Assembly (NCBI GenBank): GCA_023251435.1
Contig: JAHEYU010000013.1
Location: forward strand, 35,285-99,284
From: Bacteroidota bacterium
Lineage (GTDB): Bacteria > Bacteroidota > Bacteroidia > Bacteroidales > Prolixibacteraceae
Reading direction: 5' to 3'
DNA: 64,000 nt
How positions within the stretch are numbered: position 1 is the first letter of the stretch; the number at the start of each line of letters is the position of its first letter. The translations under genes were made by a program, and so were the position numbers. This document shows, in pieces, positions 55,701 through 63,725 of this stretch. A model generated the notes under the pieces. That model was not told the origin of the DNA. It did not search any database and saw only the letters and a list, made by a program, of their open reading frames with translations.

Positions 55701-56069
55701 CCATGATTCGTTACCCGGCTTTGAATCCCAGTCGATGTAAACCCTTGGGATAATTCTGGCATTTGCAGCACCACAACCTTTCCACGAATTATTGCAATAG
55801 TCAATGATTTTCTGAACCCCGTCGGTTGCATTGTTTTCAATTTGTGACCAGGGAATATAATGGCGCCAGATGGTATTGTATTCAGGTACTTTCCATTTTC
55901 CAAATCCTGATTCAGCATTGAAAATTCCATCCCTGAATCCTTTGTATGGGTTATTCAACCCGTTGTCATATTTCGTAGGGTTAACTGTTATCGTTTGTGC
56001 TGATAAAGAAGAATCACAAAATAAAATGAAGCTAAAAAGCAGAAATAATGAAGTTCTTAAATTACGCAT
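52707..56069 (-). CDS. T9SS-secreted DUF4832 protein with CBM and five InlB-type repeats
   Basis: 1120 residues. Signal peptide ending S-A-Q-T; DUF4874/DUF4832 barrel-like region (about 30-500, with Y-I-P-W-S-Q-I-E and E-G-E-V-A-Y-D-W-G); one InlB-type repeat (about 505-570); a CBM4/9-like sandwich (about 575-725); four further InlB-type repeats; a C-terminal T9SS sorting domain starting S-Y-P-N-P-F-S-A-E-T-T. It is a large surface or secreted protein that probably binds and may hydrolyse the target glycan. The barrel function is not known. It lies between the GH36-like and GH27-like genes. Confidence 0.85.
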   Translation of the reverse strand: MRNLRTSLFLLFSFILFCDSSLSAQTITVNPTKYDNGLNNPYKGFRDGIFNAESGFGKWKVPEYNTIWRHYIPWSQIENNATDGVQKIIDYCNNSWKGCGAANARIIPRVYIDWDSKPGNESWPADILTLTGLKSDDPKLWEHPIVKDRIVKLIAKLGQAWDNDERVAWVQTGILGYWGEQESPVGVGQDGWAKRLGDAYSKAFKNKKLIVRNQKDWDVEGYQWGVYWDSYGHPGQRNGSWKNIQNTNATGRYKTQIVEGEVAYDWGADVFDPVYGTEPELTLNKSQYTNNMIDVIRELHCTGLGWINSYMDINPENTSLVKIDSIKANASRMQNNFGYRFALSEFTCSARTEPGSNLDFSFKVTNTASAPFYYKWPVALVLIDEATRQIKEKIIVPNIDITTWLPGDNYNYTSRTYQTPAVKHQINASVQVPSGLAKGKYLVGISILEPNSNSPGIFFAVENFFKESQTQPLARIGIGENAASYKLDGILFDDPQKDDIRYYSITPGKTFSITTNPAINGSISIPSGPYPENSNIIITATPDSGYVFSSWGGDLAGSPNPARLTMSGNKNIWVNFKPIGSKNNLFTNGDFSTGDLTGWGFNSISPSTADASVDEGEFVVDISNDDGQHWHISLMQYKITLIRGVRYTLKFKAKAEANRTISTKVQLNNDPWTSIHDSVVAITTTMNSYSVTWVQTETNSNFKVGFFLGAQGINNVWFDDVELIADGAATKYTFTSNAANGTITLDPAGGTYDAGTAVTVTATPGAGFKFNGWSGDITGATNPVTNIMDRNMNVTANFSLITFSLSVIATNGTVSMDPAGGAYIPNAVVTITANPKAGFMFNGWSGDLTGSTNPATITMDKSKNVTANFKAITYALTTSATNGSVSLFPAGGSYNAGTQVTLTAKPNIGYVFSDWSGDLSGSVNPVKITMDAIKNVTANYKRITYTLTASAANGSVILNPEGGIYNSGAVVTITAKPDSGYVFNGWSGDLSGNQNPTMLLMTQNKNITALFKQIINSINDYGVFSEQTKLGKSYPNPFSAETTIPFELKKASHIKISVLNILGQEVCTMINKHLPSGKYTITWDGSDKNGNRLTDGIYFCQMESEPNSIQVEKMIFRTRN
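53037..53881 (-). repeat. Four tandem ~71-residue repeats inside the DUF4832 gene
   Basis: Four coding repeats of about 213 bases, each with A-N-G-x-V/I, P-A/E-G-G, a T-A-x-P stretch, G-W/D-W-S-G-D-L/I, N-P and N-V-T-A-N-F. They match divergent InlB B-repeats; a fifth copy sits before the CBM. DNA identity is low enough to suggest old duplications. Confidence 0.85.
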
Positions 56070-56096
56070 CGTATAGGTTATTTTGATTGATTTTAA

Positions 56097-57485
56097 TTAT
56101 CGTTTTTTGTATTTAATAAATACAACATCATCCGCGGGAATCTCAAAAATAAAAGATGGAATATCGTCAATGATTTTTTTGCCCCATATATCGTACAACG
56201 TATAATTCATTTCAGCATTTAGTCCCAATTCTTTCTTATCGAACTTAATAATATCCATGTAAGGATTACGATTAAAAACACCAATCCATCCTTCGTTTGC
56301 ATTGGTTTTGTGTGGTGTTTTCCAAATATCAACCTTAGAGCTGTAATTCTTTACTCTGGTCACCAATTTCCCGGTTACCCCATTTTGATTACACTGTAAC
56401 ATACCGGGGTCGGTTATCAATTCGAAAACTGTATTTGGAGAAGTTGTTAAGGCTCCACCCATGAATAGCGGTGAGGCCGCCATGGCACGTTGCGTAATAA
56501 AACTCTTTTTTTGAGGATAACTGAAATAGTCCATCCGCTCGTATCCACGTCCGGCGGTAAGATTGTTTTTTGTAGCCGGATAATTTACTCTTATGTGTCC
56601 AAAAGGAATCATATCCATATCGAGCCAAAAACCTTTATCTGAATATGGTAACATTTTATCCCACCGATCGAACGAGATTTCTATATCTTCTTTCATATCC
56701 CAAACATCACGCGAAATCCTTATCATGTCGGCCCGCTGATAGGTTTTGAAATTTTCAGGATCAATATCATCACCCGGAGAAATACTTAACCTGATTAACT
56801 TTCCTGATTTTTCAATTGCATCGGCCACCCCATTGATTTCGCGGGGTTTGTGTACAATGTCGTCATATTTTATAAAATCAACTCCCCAACTGGCAAGAAG
56901 TTCCACCACACTGTTGTAATATTCCTGCGCACCGGGTTTATCCATGTTTACGCCATACATCAGTGAACTCCAGTTACATGTATCTTTTAAATTGGCGATA
57001 TCGCGTGCAAAATATTTTGTGCCTTTAATCGGGAGATTCTTTTTTACCACTTCCCTTGGAATTCCGCGCATCATGTGCAATCCGAATTTAATCCCGTTTT
57101 TATGGGCTTTGTCAACTATTTCTTTAAATCCTTTTGGAAACAATACTTCAGAAGGTATTAAACGGCCGTATTCATCATAGCTAAGGTGACCTTTTTGCCC
57201 TTTTACAGGCCAGATTTCTCCGGGATTTAAATCGTAATGTTTGAACCAGCCTGCATCTAAAACAAAATACTCGTAACCCGAAGGTTTAAGTTTTTGGATA
57301 AAAGCTTCCAGATTTTCATTTGTAAACTTTTCATTGATATGTGTTCCATAACAATCGTAGCTGTTCCAACCCAGAAAAGGGGCAGTTGTTTTTCCTGAAG
57401 ATTGTGCATCGGCTTTACCAATGGAAATCAAGGCAAAGAGCGCTAAAATTAACAGGCCCGATAACCATTTTTGTTGTTTGTTCAT
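56097..57485 (-). CDS. GH27-like alpha-galactosidase-family enzyme
   Basis: 462 residues with a signal peptide ending A-D-A-Q (about 28). Clan GH-D barrel: L-G-W-N-S-Y-D opening (38-44), D77 and W80 in V-L-D-A-G-W-F, nucleophile D208 in F-I-K-Y-D-D, acid/base D260 in R-I-S-R-D. The C-terminal antiparallel domain (about 370-462) contains W-I-G-V-F-N-R. Exported to the periplasm. It resembles the PUL enzymes that remove alpha-galactose or alpha-arabinose from branched glycans. The same C-terminal signature recurs in the partial gene at the end of the window. Confidence 0.88.
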   Translation of the reverse strand: MNKQQKWLSGLLILALFALISIGKADAQSSGKTTAPFLGWNSYDCYGTHINEKFTNENLEAFIQKLKPSGYEYFVLDAGWFKHYDLNPGEIWPVKGQKGHLSYDEYGRLIPSEVLFPKGFKEIVDKAHKNGIKFGLHMMRGIPREVVKKNLPIKGTKYFARDIANLKDTCNWSSLMYGVNMDKPGAQEYYNSVVELLASWGVDFIKYDDIVHKPREINGVADAIEKSGKLIRLSISPGDDIDPENFKTYQRADMIRISRDVWDMKEDIEISFDRWDKMLPYSDKGFWLDMDMIPFGHIRVNYPATKNNLTAGRGYERMDYFSYPQKKSFITQRAMAASPLFMGGALTTSPNTVFELITDPGMLQCNQNGVTGKLVTRVKNYSSKVDIWKTPHKTNANEGWIGVFNRNPYMDIIKFDKKELGLNAEMNYTLYDIWGKKIIDDIPSFIFEIPADDVVFIKYKKR

Positions 57486-57514
57486 TTTATAGGTTTTGTT
57501 GGTTTTTATTATTC

Positions 57515-57654
57515 TTATACCAAATGCAATTCTAAATCATTCCAAAGCCATTCATGTATAATGCCGATGAATAGACCTGCCCGCAGCAGGCGGGAATGTT
57601 AAGGCCAATCGAGTAAGCGAAGATTGGACTATTGCATTTCTTCAATCGGTATTA
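57515..57654. repeat. MITE-like or palindromic intergenic element
   Basis: The 367-base gap 57486-57852 contains a 140-base stretch whose ends read T-T-A-T-A-C-C plus A-A-A-T-G-C-A-A-T on the left and A-T-T-G-C-A-T-T then G-G-T-A-T-T-A on the right, i.e. inverted with a gap. Its centre (57577-57595) holds the C-C-T-G-C-C-C-G-C / G-C-A-G-G-C-G-G-G palindrome. No ORF is present. This is a candidate dispersed repeat; the rest of the gap is featureless A/T-rich sequence. Confidence 0.5.
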
Positions 57655-57852
57655 CTTCTGCAGCCTTATTTTTGTACAAATCAAAAAACACCAATTCATT
57701 TAGGCAATTGCTTCATTCAAAAGTATAAGAAGAATAAGGTTTTGAGGGTATTGGTATATTTCATTGATAGGCTTCAAATTGTTCTGAACGCTAAATAAAT
57801 GTCCGTTCGGGTCTTTGTTTTGTTTTTCAGGCTACAAAAATTATCGCTGATG

Positions 57853-59526
57853 CTATTGTAATTCGCGTATCTCAATATCCTTGAACCAGATTTTGTTTTC
57901 GTTTTTCATGTGCAATTGAAGAGCAAAATGGCCTTTTAAACCGGCATTAACAGCTTTATGCCCCACATTATCAAGCAATCCTGCACCGTCGAAATCGGTA
58001 ACCTGAAAGTTATTGACATAGGTTTTAATGTGGGTTCCTTTGCAAACAATGGTCATGTCGTTCCAACCAGAGTTTTCATCTTCCCAGTAGAATATTACCC
58101 GCGGATGTGTAGTGTTTTCTTTTGAGATTTTCCAATCGGTAAGCGAGGGATAAATCCAGCGTTTTTCGGTGCGGGTTTCATCGTAAATTAACCCATTTCG
58201 GAACGGACTATGCTGGTCGATATCAGCCTGCGGGCCATCGAGCCAGCCTTTTTCATTTTCGAGAACAACCGCTTCATCGTCGTACCTGCTGCGAAACTGA
58301 ACACCCGCATTTCCTTTGTGCTCACGCGAAACCCTGAATTTAAGGCGCAACTCAAAATCGTCGAATTCCTTTTCGCTCATCAACCAAACATAGCCGTGCT
58401 CATTATCACCCATTGAATTACAATAGATTGCCCCATTTTCAACTGACCAGAAGTTTTTGCCCTGATCTTTTTTCTGCGCCTTTATTTGCCAGCCATTCAG
58501 TGTTTTGCCATCGAATAGTTTTGTGTAGCCATGGTTTGTGGTAAAAACATCGATTGTAGGCAGATTGCCTCCACCCTTATTCGGACTTCCGGCAGCCAAA
58601 TAAATTGAGTTGTTGTACAAAACTGCGCCGCTGCCATGTCGCCCCGTGTGCATGGGCGCCAATTGGCTCCATTTTCCGGTGCCGAGGTCGAGGCATTGGG
58701 TTTCGTTGTATGCCTGACTTTGTACACCCTCCCCACCCATATAAATCAGGTTGTTGTCGATTTTTACGATTCCACCGGCAGCAGTTGGCACCGGCAACGG
58801 TTCTTTTAAAGTGAACCATTTGGCTTCTTTAAAATCGTAATAATCAATTTCAGAAATTGTAGCGCAAAAAAATGCGCCGAAATCATCAGGGTGATGCACG
58901 CTCGTATTTCGTCCGCCAATACAATACAATTTATCGTTGGCTACAATGGCAGGAAAATGGTCGCGGATATGCGGTGCATCGGTAAGTTCTACCCATTTCC
59001 CTGTTTTTAAATCGTAACTGTCAAACATGTTGGTTGTTCCGCTGGTATGTCCGAATTTTATTCCTCCGGCAATATAGATTTTATCATTATATACCACCGC
59101 GCCGGCGCCACCTCGGCGGCGTGCTATTGGTATTTCGGCTCCTTTTTCCCACTTGTCGGTTTCGGGATAATAAATCCAGATGTTTTCGAGGGGCAATTCT
59201 TTGGGGTAGCCGCCGGTCATTGCGCCAACAAGGTAGATGGCATTCCCATAAACCACCGCCTGAAAATGGTGGATTTCCATGGGCGATTTGCCTTTGGTTT
59301 CCCAACTGTTTGTCGCCGGGTCGAACACGTTAACCGGGTTCACACCTCTTCCGCCAATGAGATAAAACTTATCGTCATACTCAATAAATGCGTTTTCGTG
59401 ACGACCAACCACATCTCCTTTGGCTTCGATAGGAAGCCAGCGATAATCTGAAACCGATACTGTTTGTCCATTCAGGCCAATGCAGGCAGAAAGGAGTAAA
59501 AGAGCGAAAAAAAGTTTTCTTATCAT
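57853..59526 (-). CDS. Kelch-repeat plus DUF1080 exported protein
   Basis: 557 residues. Signal peptide of about 20; a Kelch beta-propeller (about 25-330) with repeated G-G plus V/I-Y-L/I-x-G-G motifs such as F-Y-L-I-G-G-R-G and I-Y-I-A-G-G; then a DUF1080 jellyroll (about 335-557) beginning L-F-D-G-K-T-L-N-G-W and ending W-F-K-D-I-E-I. This is a binding or hydrolytic module joined to a propeller. Its start overlaps the DUF4380 gene's stop by 4 bases. The fusion is uncommon relative to stand-alone DUF1080 proteins. Confidence 0.85.
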   Translation of the reverse strand: MIRKLFFALLLLSACIGLNGQTVSVSDYRWLPIEAKGDVVGRHENAFIEYDDKFYLIGGRGVNPVNVFDPATNSWETKGKSPMEIHHFQAVVYGNAIYLVGAMTGGYPKELPLENIWIYYPETDKWEKGAEIPIARRRGGAGAVVYNDKIYIAGGIKFGHTSGTTNMFDSYDLKTGKWVELTDAPHIRDHFPAIVANDKLYCIGGRNTSVHHPDDFGAFFCATISEIDYYDFKEAKWFTLKEPLPVPTAAGGIVKIDNNLIYMGGEGVQSQAYNETQCLDLGTGKWSQLAPMHTGRHGSGAVLYNNSIYLAAGSPNKGGGNLPTIDVFTTNHGYTKLFDGKTLNGWQIKAQKKDQGKNFWSVENGAIYCNSMGDNEHGYVWLMSEKEFDDFELRLKFRVSREHKGNAGVQFRSRYDDEAVVLENEKGWLDGPQADIDQHSPFRNGLIYDETRTEKRWIYPSLTDWKISKENTTHPRVIFYWEDENSGWNDMTIVCKGTHIKTYVNNFQVTDFDGAGLLDNVGHKAVNAGLKGHFALQLHMKNENKIWFKDIEIRELQ

Positions 59527-60518
59527 TTTATGTGATTTACTTTATCATTAATATTTTCGACATCTACCTCTTTGTTTTTGGGATACTGATAGGGCAACAA
59601 ATGCCATATTTCCGAATAAGAAGTTTCTCCTTTTGGAGCAACCCATTCCCATGGCCCTATTGGTTCCAATTCAGCCACTAAATCATCTTTATACCATATC
59701 GACAGTGGAACGGCAGCCATTTCACCATATTCGTAAGATTTTTTGTAATCGTACGTTTTTACGAAAAGCATATCGTCTTTTGTGATGTAAGCCATCCAAC
59801 CTTTATCGCTGTCGAAAACAAATTTAGATGCTTTCGTTGGTCCCAGTATCAATAAATAGTCATTTGATACTTTAATATTTCCATCTGATTCGGGCATGAA
59901 ACGCATAACACTTCCGTCGCCATATTCGATATATCCTTTCGGAAAACGGTTTGGATTGCTTATTGGAACGATACATATACCGCCACCGGTTGCAAAGGTG
60001 CGACTCCAATAGCACAATTTATGTGGTTGAGTTCCCAGGTTTTTTATGGTTTGGGTTATTTTTAGCTTCGAGGTTTTAGTATCTAATTTGAAATCGCGAA
60101 TAAGCTGGATTCCAGTATTTTTATCAATCTGACTGGTCATGCGAGCCATAAATTTTCCAGTAATCTCAGCACTCCATTGTCCTTGCCAAAACAGTTTTGT
60201 ACCTGGGTTTAGTTTTTCAGGACCAATATCAAAACGTCCCGCGCAAGGTTGTATTCCGGGAGCAGTTTCAAGTTCATTGTTTGAAAACTTCAATCCATTT
60301 TGCTTCGGATCAATATACAATGCATTTTTCCCTTCAATTTCGTAAATCAGCACCCGACCGCCACAATTTGGTTCGAGTACAACCCGACAAACACCGTTCG
60401 AAATTTCGATGCAGTTTTCGTAACCATGTGTCGAAATAAGCCTACTTCCCGGGGTGGTGGCGTAAATCGTAGAAATTATTCCTAAAAATAAGGCGAAGAT
60501 AATTGCATATCTTTTCAT
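59523..60518 (-). CDS. Exported DUF4380 (mutarotase-fold-like) protein
   Basis: 331 residues with a signal peptide ending near residue 20. The rest looks like a galactose-mutarotase-type beta-sandwich: E-I-S-N-G-V-C-R-V-V-L-E-P, G-G-R-V-L-I-Y-E, a central Q-T-I-K-N-L-G-T-Q and W-S-R-T-F-A-T-G-G. DUF4380 proteins are found in sugar-utilisation loci, perhaps as sugar-binding or epimerase-like helpers; activity is not known. Tight coupling to the Kelch-DUF1080 gene (4-base overlap) suggests they work together. Confidence 0.75.
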   Translation of the reverse strand: MKRYAIIFALFLGIISTIYATTPGSRLISTHGYENCIEISNGVCRVVLEPNCGGRVLIYEIEGKNALYIDPKQNGLKFSNNELETAPGIQPCAGRFDIGPEKLNPGTKLFWQGQWSAEITGKFMARMTSQIDKNTGIQLIRDFKLDTKTSKLKITQTIKNLGTQPHKLCYWSRTFATGGGICIVPISNPNRFPKGYIEYGDGSVMRFMPESDGNIKVSNDYLLILGPTKASKFVFDSDKGWMAYITKDDMLFVKTYDYKKSYEYGEMAAVPLSIWYKDDLVAELEPIGPWEWVAPKGETSYSEIWHLLPYQYPKNKEVDVENINDKVNHIK

Positions 60519-60529
60519 ACTTCTAATTG

Positions 60530-62191
60530 TTATTGTTCCTTCATGATCTCTGTAACCAAAATTGCATCGGCCTCACCTCTCCATGGCGATTCGATATGTA
60601 TATCGCCTTGCCAGTCGGAAATGATTTTTTTATCGCCTACGGCTAATGAATCTCTATTTAAACTGCGATACTCTCCGGTTAACGTATTAAACCAGGTATA
60701 GGTGCGATCTAACGCGTTTTTTTTAAGAAAATTGGGTTGAATCATATAGTTGTCTTTTGACACATAGAACAGGTATTTCCCATTATTATCCGAAAGGCAG
60801 TATACACTCCGGTTTTTATCCGGATCGGGTTTCAGCTTCGAAAAATCATGATTGGTGAAGAAATCCTGCATGTGTTTGTAATAAACAAACTTTGGCTTTA
60901 TAAAACTGTCATCTTGTTCAAAAGGATTGTGAATAAGCACATTCCACGAACACCCCTGCCAGTAGAAGCTTGAGTAACCCCCACCAAAAACGATGTGATA
61001 ATTTCTTCTAAGGCAGACCTCCGGATCGGTGAAAGCGCCTGTCCATACTTGATATGGCGACTCTTCGTACCCGCCATGTTCAATATTGAATATCGGCTTA
61101 TTTGCGTATTTATTTCGCGTCTCCAATGTTAGAGCGTATATAGTGCTCGACCAGCTTTGCATTGAAAAGAAATCTACTTTTTCGGGATGTCTCTTGCAAA
61201 ATTCGTAATCGTGAACAGTAACCAAACGTTTGTAGCTATTCTGGTTTCGTAGTCTTTCGATCCTTTCCAAAATGTATTTATCATCGGCACGCCCATAGGC
61301 AAGCGCTTCTTTCGAAATATCAAAAACCAGATTTGGGAAAGCCTGATAACGTTTTACAACATAATCGAAATAGAGATTGTCGGCTTCGGTATTCATGCCG
61401 GGCCACTTTACCAGCTTATTCCAGACGTAAATCATGAGATGAGAAACAAGTCCTCTATCATTCATCAGACTGATGGTGCGGTCAAATTTTTTGAAAAAGT
61501 CGGGATTGAGTGCCGAATAGTCTGGGTTATCGTTATTGCCCAGAAATGGGAAAATGGTTTTTGAACCACCTAAGTCGTGTTCAGGGTAATCCTTTAACTT
61601 TTTGTCTTTGGGCCACGAAACATCGTAGGTATATAAATTCATTACAACATAATTGCATCCATTCGTTGAAATGAGATCAAGAAAATGCTTGGTTTTTGGA
61701 GCGTCTTTATCATTATGGTAGTCAAGCGCATACAACCAATCGCACTCGTAAGCTAAAAGAAAAAATGGCGTTCCATCTTCGTAACTGAAATATTGTGGAT
61801 TTTTGGGATCAATAACTATACCGCCACGAGCCCCCTGGTTTGATTTATCTAAAACATTGAGAGTTCCTGTTTTATTGGCGAGATCCTTTATGGTCGAAGA
61901 TGTTTTGTATGTCCATTTACCGGGCATCGACAACGACAGGCGAATGACCCATTCTCCATTTCCATTGTAAAACCCGGGAATATCCATCGCTACATTGCCC
62001 GGCCCTGTGAGAGTAACCGAGAATTGAACTTTAAAAGGATTCCCGACATTTTTTGTTTTGAATGGAATATCAACAACTTCCCATTTCAACACGTCAATTG
62101 GCATATTCTTGCTTTGAGTAATAGACCTAACAGAAGCGAATGTTGGAATGGTTAAAACCAACAGAATGATAATTGTATTTACGCTACGCAT
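60530..62191 (-). CDS. DUF5060/DUF4038 apiosidase-like (GH140-type) protein
   Basis: 553 residues with a signal peptide of about 20. DUF5060 beta domain (about 30-115), then the DUF4038 barrel (about 125-460) that opens F-S-Y-E-D-G-T-P-F-F-L-L-A and contains the candidate catalytic glutamates in I-S-K-E-A and I-E-H-G-G-Y-E-E, and a small C-terminal domain. GH140 apiosidases cut apiose side chains. Together with the erythrulose-type operon at the start of the window it suggests a branched-sugar substrate, but this needs activity data. 5 bases separate it from the sulfatase gene. Confidence 0.82.
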   Translation of the reverse strand: MRSVNTIIILLVLTIPTFASVRSITQSKNMPIDVLKWEVVDIPFKTKNVGNPFKVQFSVTLTGPGNVAMDIPGFYNGNGEWVIRLSLSMPGKWTYKTSSTIKDLANKTGTLNVLDKSNQGARGGIVIDPKNPQYFSYEDGTPFFLLAYECDWLYALDYHNDKDAPKTKHFLDLISTNGCNYVVMNLYTYDVSWPKDKKLKDYPEHDLGGSKTIFPFLGNNDNPDYSALNPDFFKKFDRTISLMNDRGLVSHLMIYVWNKLVKWPGMNTEADNLYFDYVVKRYQAFPNLVFDISKEALAYGRADDKYILERIERLRNQNSYKRLVTVHDYEFCKRHPEKVDFFSMQSWSSTIYALTLETRNKYANKPIFNIEHGGYEESPYQVWTGAFTDPEVCLRRNYHIVFGGGYSSFYWQGCSWNVLIHNPFEQDDSFIKPKFVYYKHMQDFFTNHDFSKLKPDPDKNRSVYCLSDNNGKYLFYVSKDNYMIQPNFLKKNALDRTYTWFNTLTGEYRSLNRDSLAVGDKKIISDWQGDIHIESPWRGEADAILVTEIMKEQ

Positions 62192-62196
62192 GATTT

Positions 62197-63612
62197 TTAT
62201 TGTTTATTTATTCTTTTCAAATGTTCATCAAGCGCTTTTGCCAAACGAGCAGCAATTTCGGAATGTTGAGCAATTACATTTTCCGTTTCTCCAATGTCGT
62301 TTTTAAGATTATACAGCGTTGGACCATCTGTTTCTCTGGCAGTTCCTTTGAACTGAAAGAATTCTTTTTTATGGTATTTCCAGTCGCCCCAACGAACAGC
62401 TTCGCCATTTTGTACCATAAAGTAATATTCATGAGGCGATTTAGCATCCGGATTTCCTTTCAGCAAATCCAAAATATTTTTTCCATCGATCTCCATTTCA
62501 GGAAGTTTTGCACCTGTAATACTTGCCAATGTTGGTAAAATATCGATGGTTGCAGCCAATTCGGTACATGTTTTCCCGGCTGGTAAAGCCTTTGGCCATC
62601 TTACAATAAAAGGTACGCGCATTCCACCTTCGAAACTGGTGAATTTGCCTTCGAAAAGCGGAAGTGCACTTCCGGAGTTTTTCCCTTTTTCAAGCCAGGG
62701 GCCATTGTCGGAAGAGTAGATGACAATGGTTTTCTCATCAACTCCCAATTCTTTAAGCAGATCTAAAATTCTACCTGTATTGTAATCAATCTCCTCGACT
62801 ACATCACCGTAAAGACCACGTTTACTTTTCCCAATAAATTCAGGAGAAGAAAAAAGTGGCGTATGAGTCATCGAATTGGCCAGATAGAGAAAGAAAGGTT
62901 TTTTCTCTTTTACACTTTTTTGAATGAATTTAATTCCCTCGTCGGCATATCGCTTTGTTACAGTTGTTTGATCGACAGGATATTCGATACACTCTAAATC
63001 CCGCAATAATGGAACATTCTCTTTAACAGACATTGGGCGGATATTATTGGGTTCGAGTCTGGCAAACAGGCTATTCAGGCTGTCAGAACTAAATCCGTTC
63101 CGCCATAAGCAGTTATCGGCATATTTTGTATGTCTCGAAGGAAACATATCGTTGCTGTATGGAATTCCATAATAGGTATCGAACCCCTGATTGACGGGTA
63201 AAAATTTTGGCATATCGCCCAAATGCCATTTGCCGACTGCTGCGGTATTGTAGCCCACACTCTTAAGTATTTCGGCAATAGTAACATGTTCTTGTTTTAA
63301 GCCAACGTTGGAACCAGCCCCAATTACACCCGGCACACCTACCCGTGGTGCATAACAACCGGTCATTAACGATGCCCTTGATGCAGAACAAACCGACGAT
63401 GAAGAGTAGAAATTGGTAAACCTAATCCCCTCTTTTGCCAATTGATCGATTCGTGGAGTAAGAATATTGGGAGAGCCAAAACATCCTAAATCCTGATAAC
63501 CCTGATCGTCGTTATAAATAATAATTACATTGGGTTTTTCGGCAGCATGAGCGGCAAAAAAAAATGACAAGGGAATAATGGCAGAACTAACAAGACTCTT
63601 TAGTTTATACAT
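62197..63612 (-). CDS. S1-family sulfatase
   Basis: 471 residues with a signal peptide of about 23. The formylglycine motif C-S-A-S-R lies at 75-79 (C75 is the residue converted), with D35 and D36 in Y-N-D-D-Q-G for calcium binding and W-H-L-G-D (about 135-139) near the active site. The C-x-A/P-S-R type can be matured by the anaerobic enzyme, which is not encoded here. The exported protein would remove sulfate esters from a glycan, suggesting a marine or host-mucin-like substrate. Substrate subfamily is not readable from sequence. Confidence 0.92.
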   Translation of the reverse strand: MYKLKSLVSSAIIPLSFFFAAHAAEKPNVIIIYNDDQGYQDLGCFGSPNILTPRIDQLAKEGIRFTNFYSSSSVCSASRASLMTGCYAPRVGVPGVIGAGSNVGLKQEHVTIAEILKSVGYNTAAVGKWHLGDMPKFLPVNQGFDTYYGIPYSNDMFPSRHTKYADNCLWRNGFSSDSLNSLFARLEPNNIRPMSVKENVPLLRDLECIEYPVDQTTVTKRYADEGIKFIQKSVKEKKPFFLYLANSMTHTPLFSSPEFIGKSKRGLYGDVVEEIDYNTGRILDLLKELGVDEKTIVIYSSDNGPWLEKGKNSGSALPLFEGKFTSFEGGMRVPFIVRWPKALPAGKTCTELAATIDILPTLASITGAKLPEMEIDGKNILDLLKGNPDAKSPHEYYFMVQNGEAVRWGDWKYHKKEFFQFKGTARETDGPTLYNLKNDIGETENVIAQHSEIAARLAKALDEHLKRINKQ

Positions 63613-63656
63613 GATATTTATGTGATTGGTAGCGTCTTTCTTTATCAGTTACATTT

Positions 63657-63664
63657 CAAAAGTA
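63657..63664 (-). promoter_or_regulatory. Candidate Bacteroidota -7 element upstream of the sulfatase gene
   Basis: The minus strand reads T-A-C-T-T-T-T-G, an exact T-A-N-N-T-T-T-G match, about 45 bases before the sulfatase ATG at 63612. The -33 partner is not clear. It could start a transcript running through the sulfatase, DUF5060 and DUF4380 genes. Confidence 0.4.
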
Positions 63665-63725
63665 GAAATTTGATGAAAATTGTGGTGTTAAAATTATCTC
63701 TTTTATTGGTCGTAAAAATGAAACA

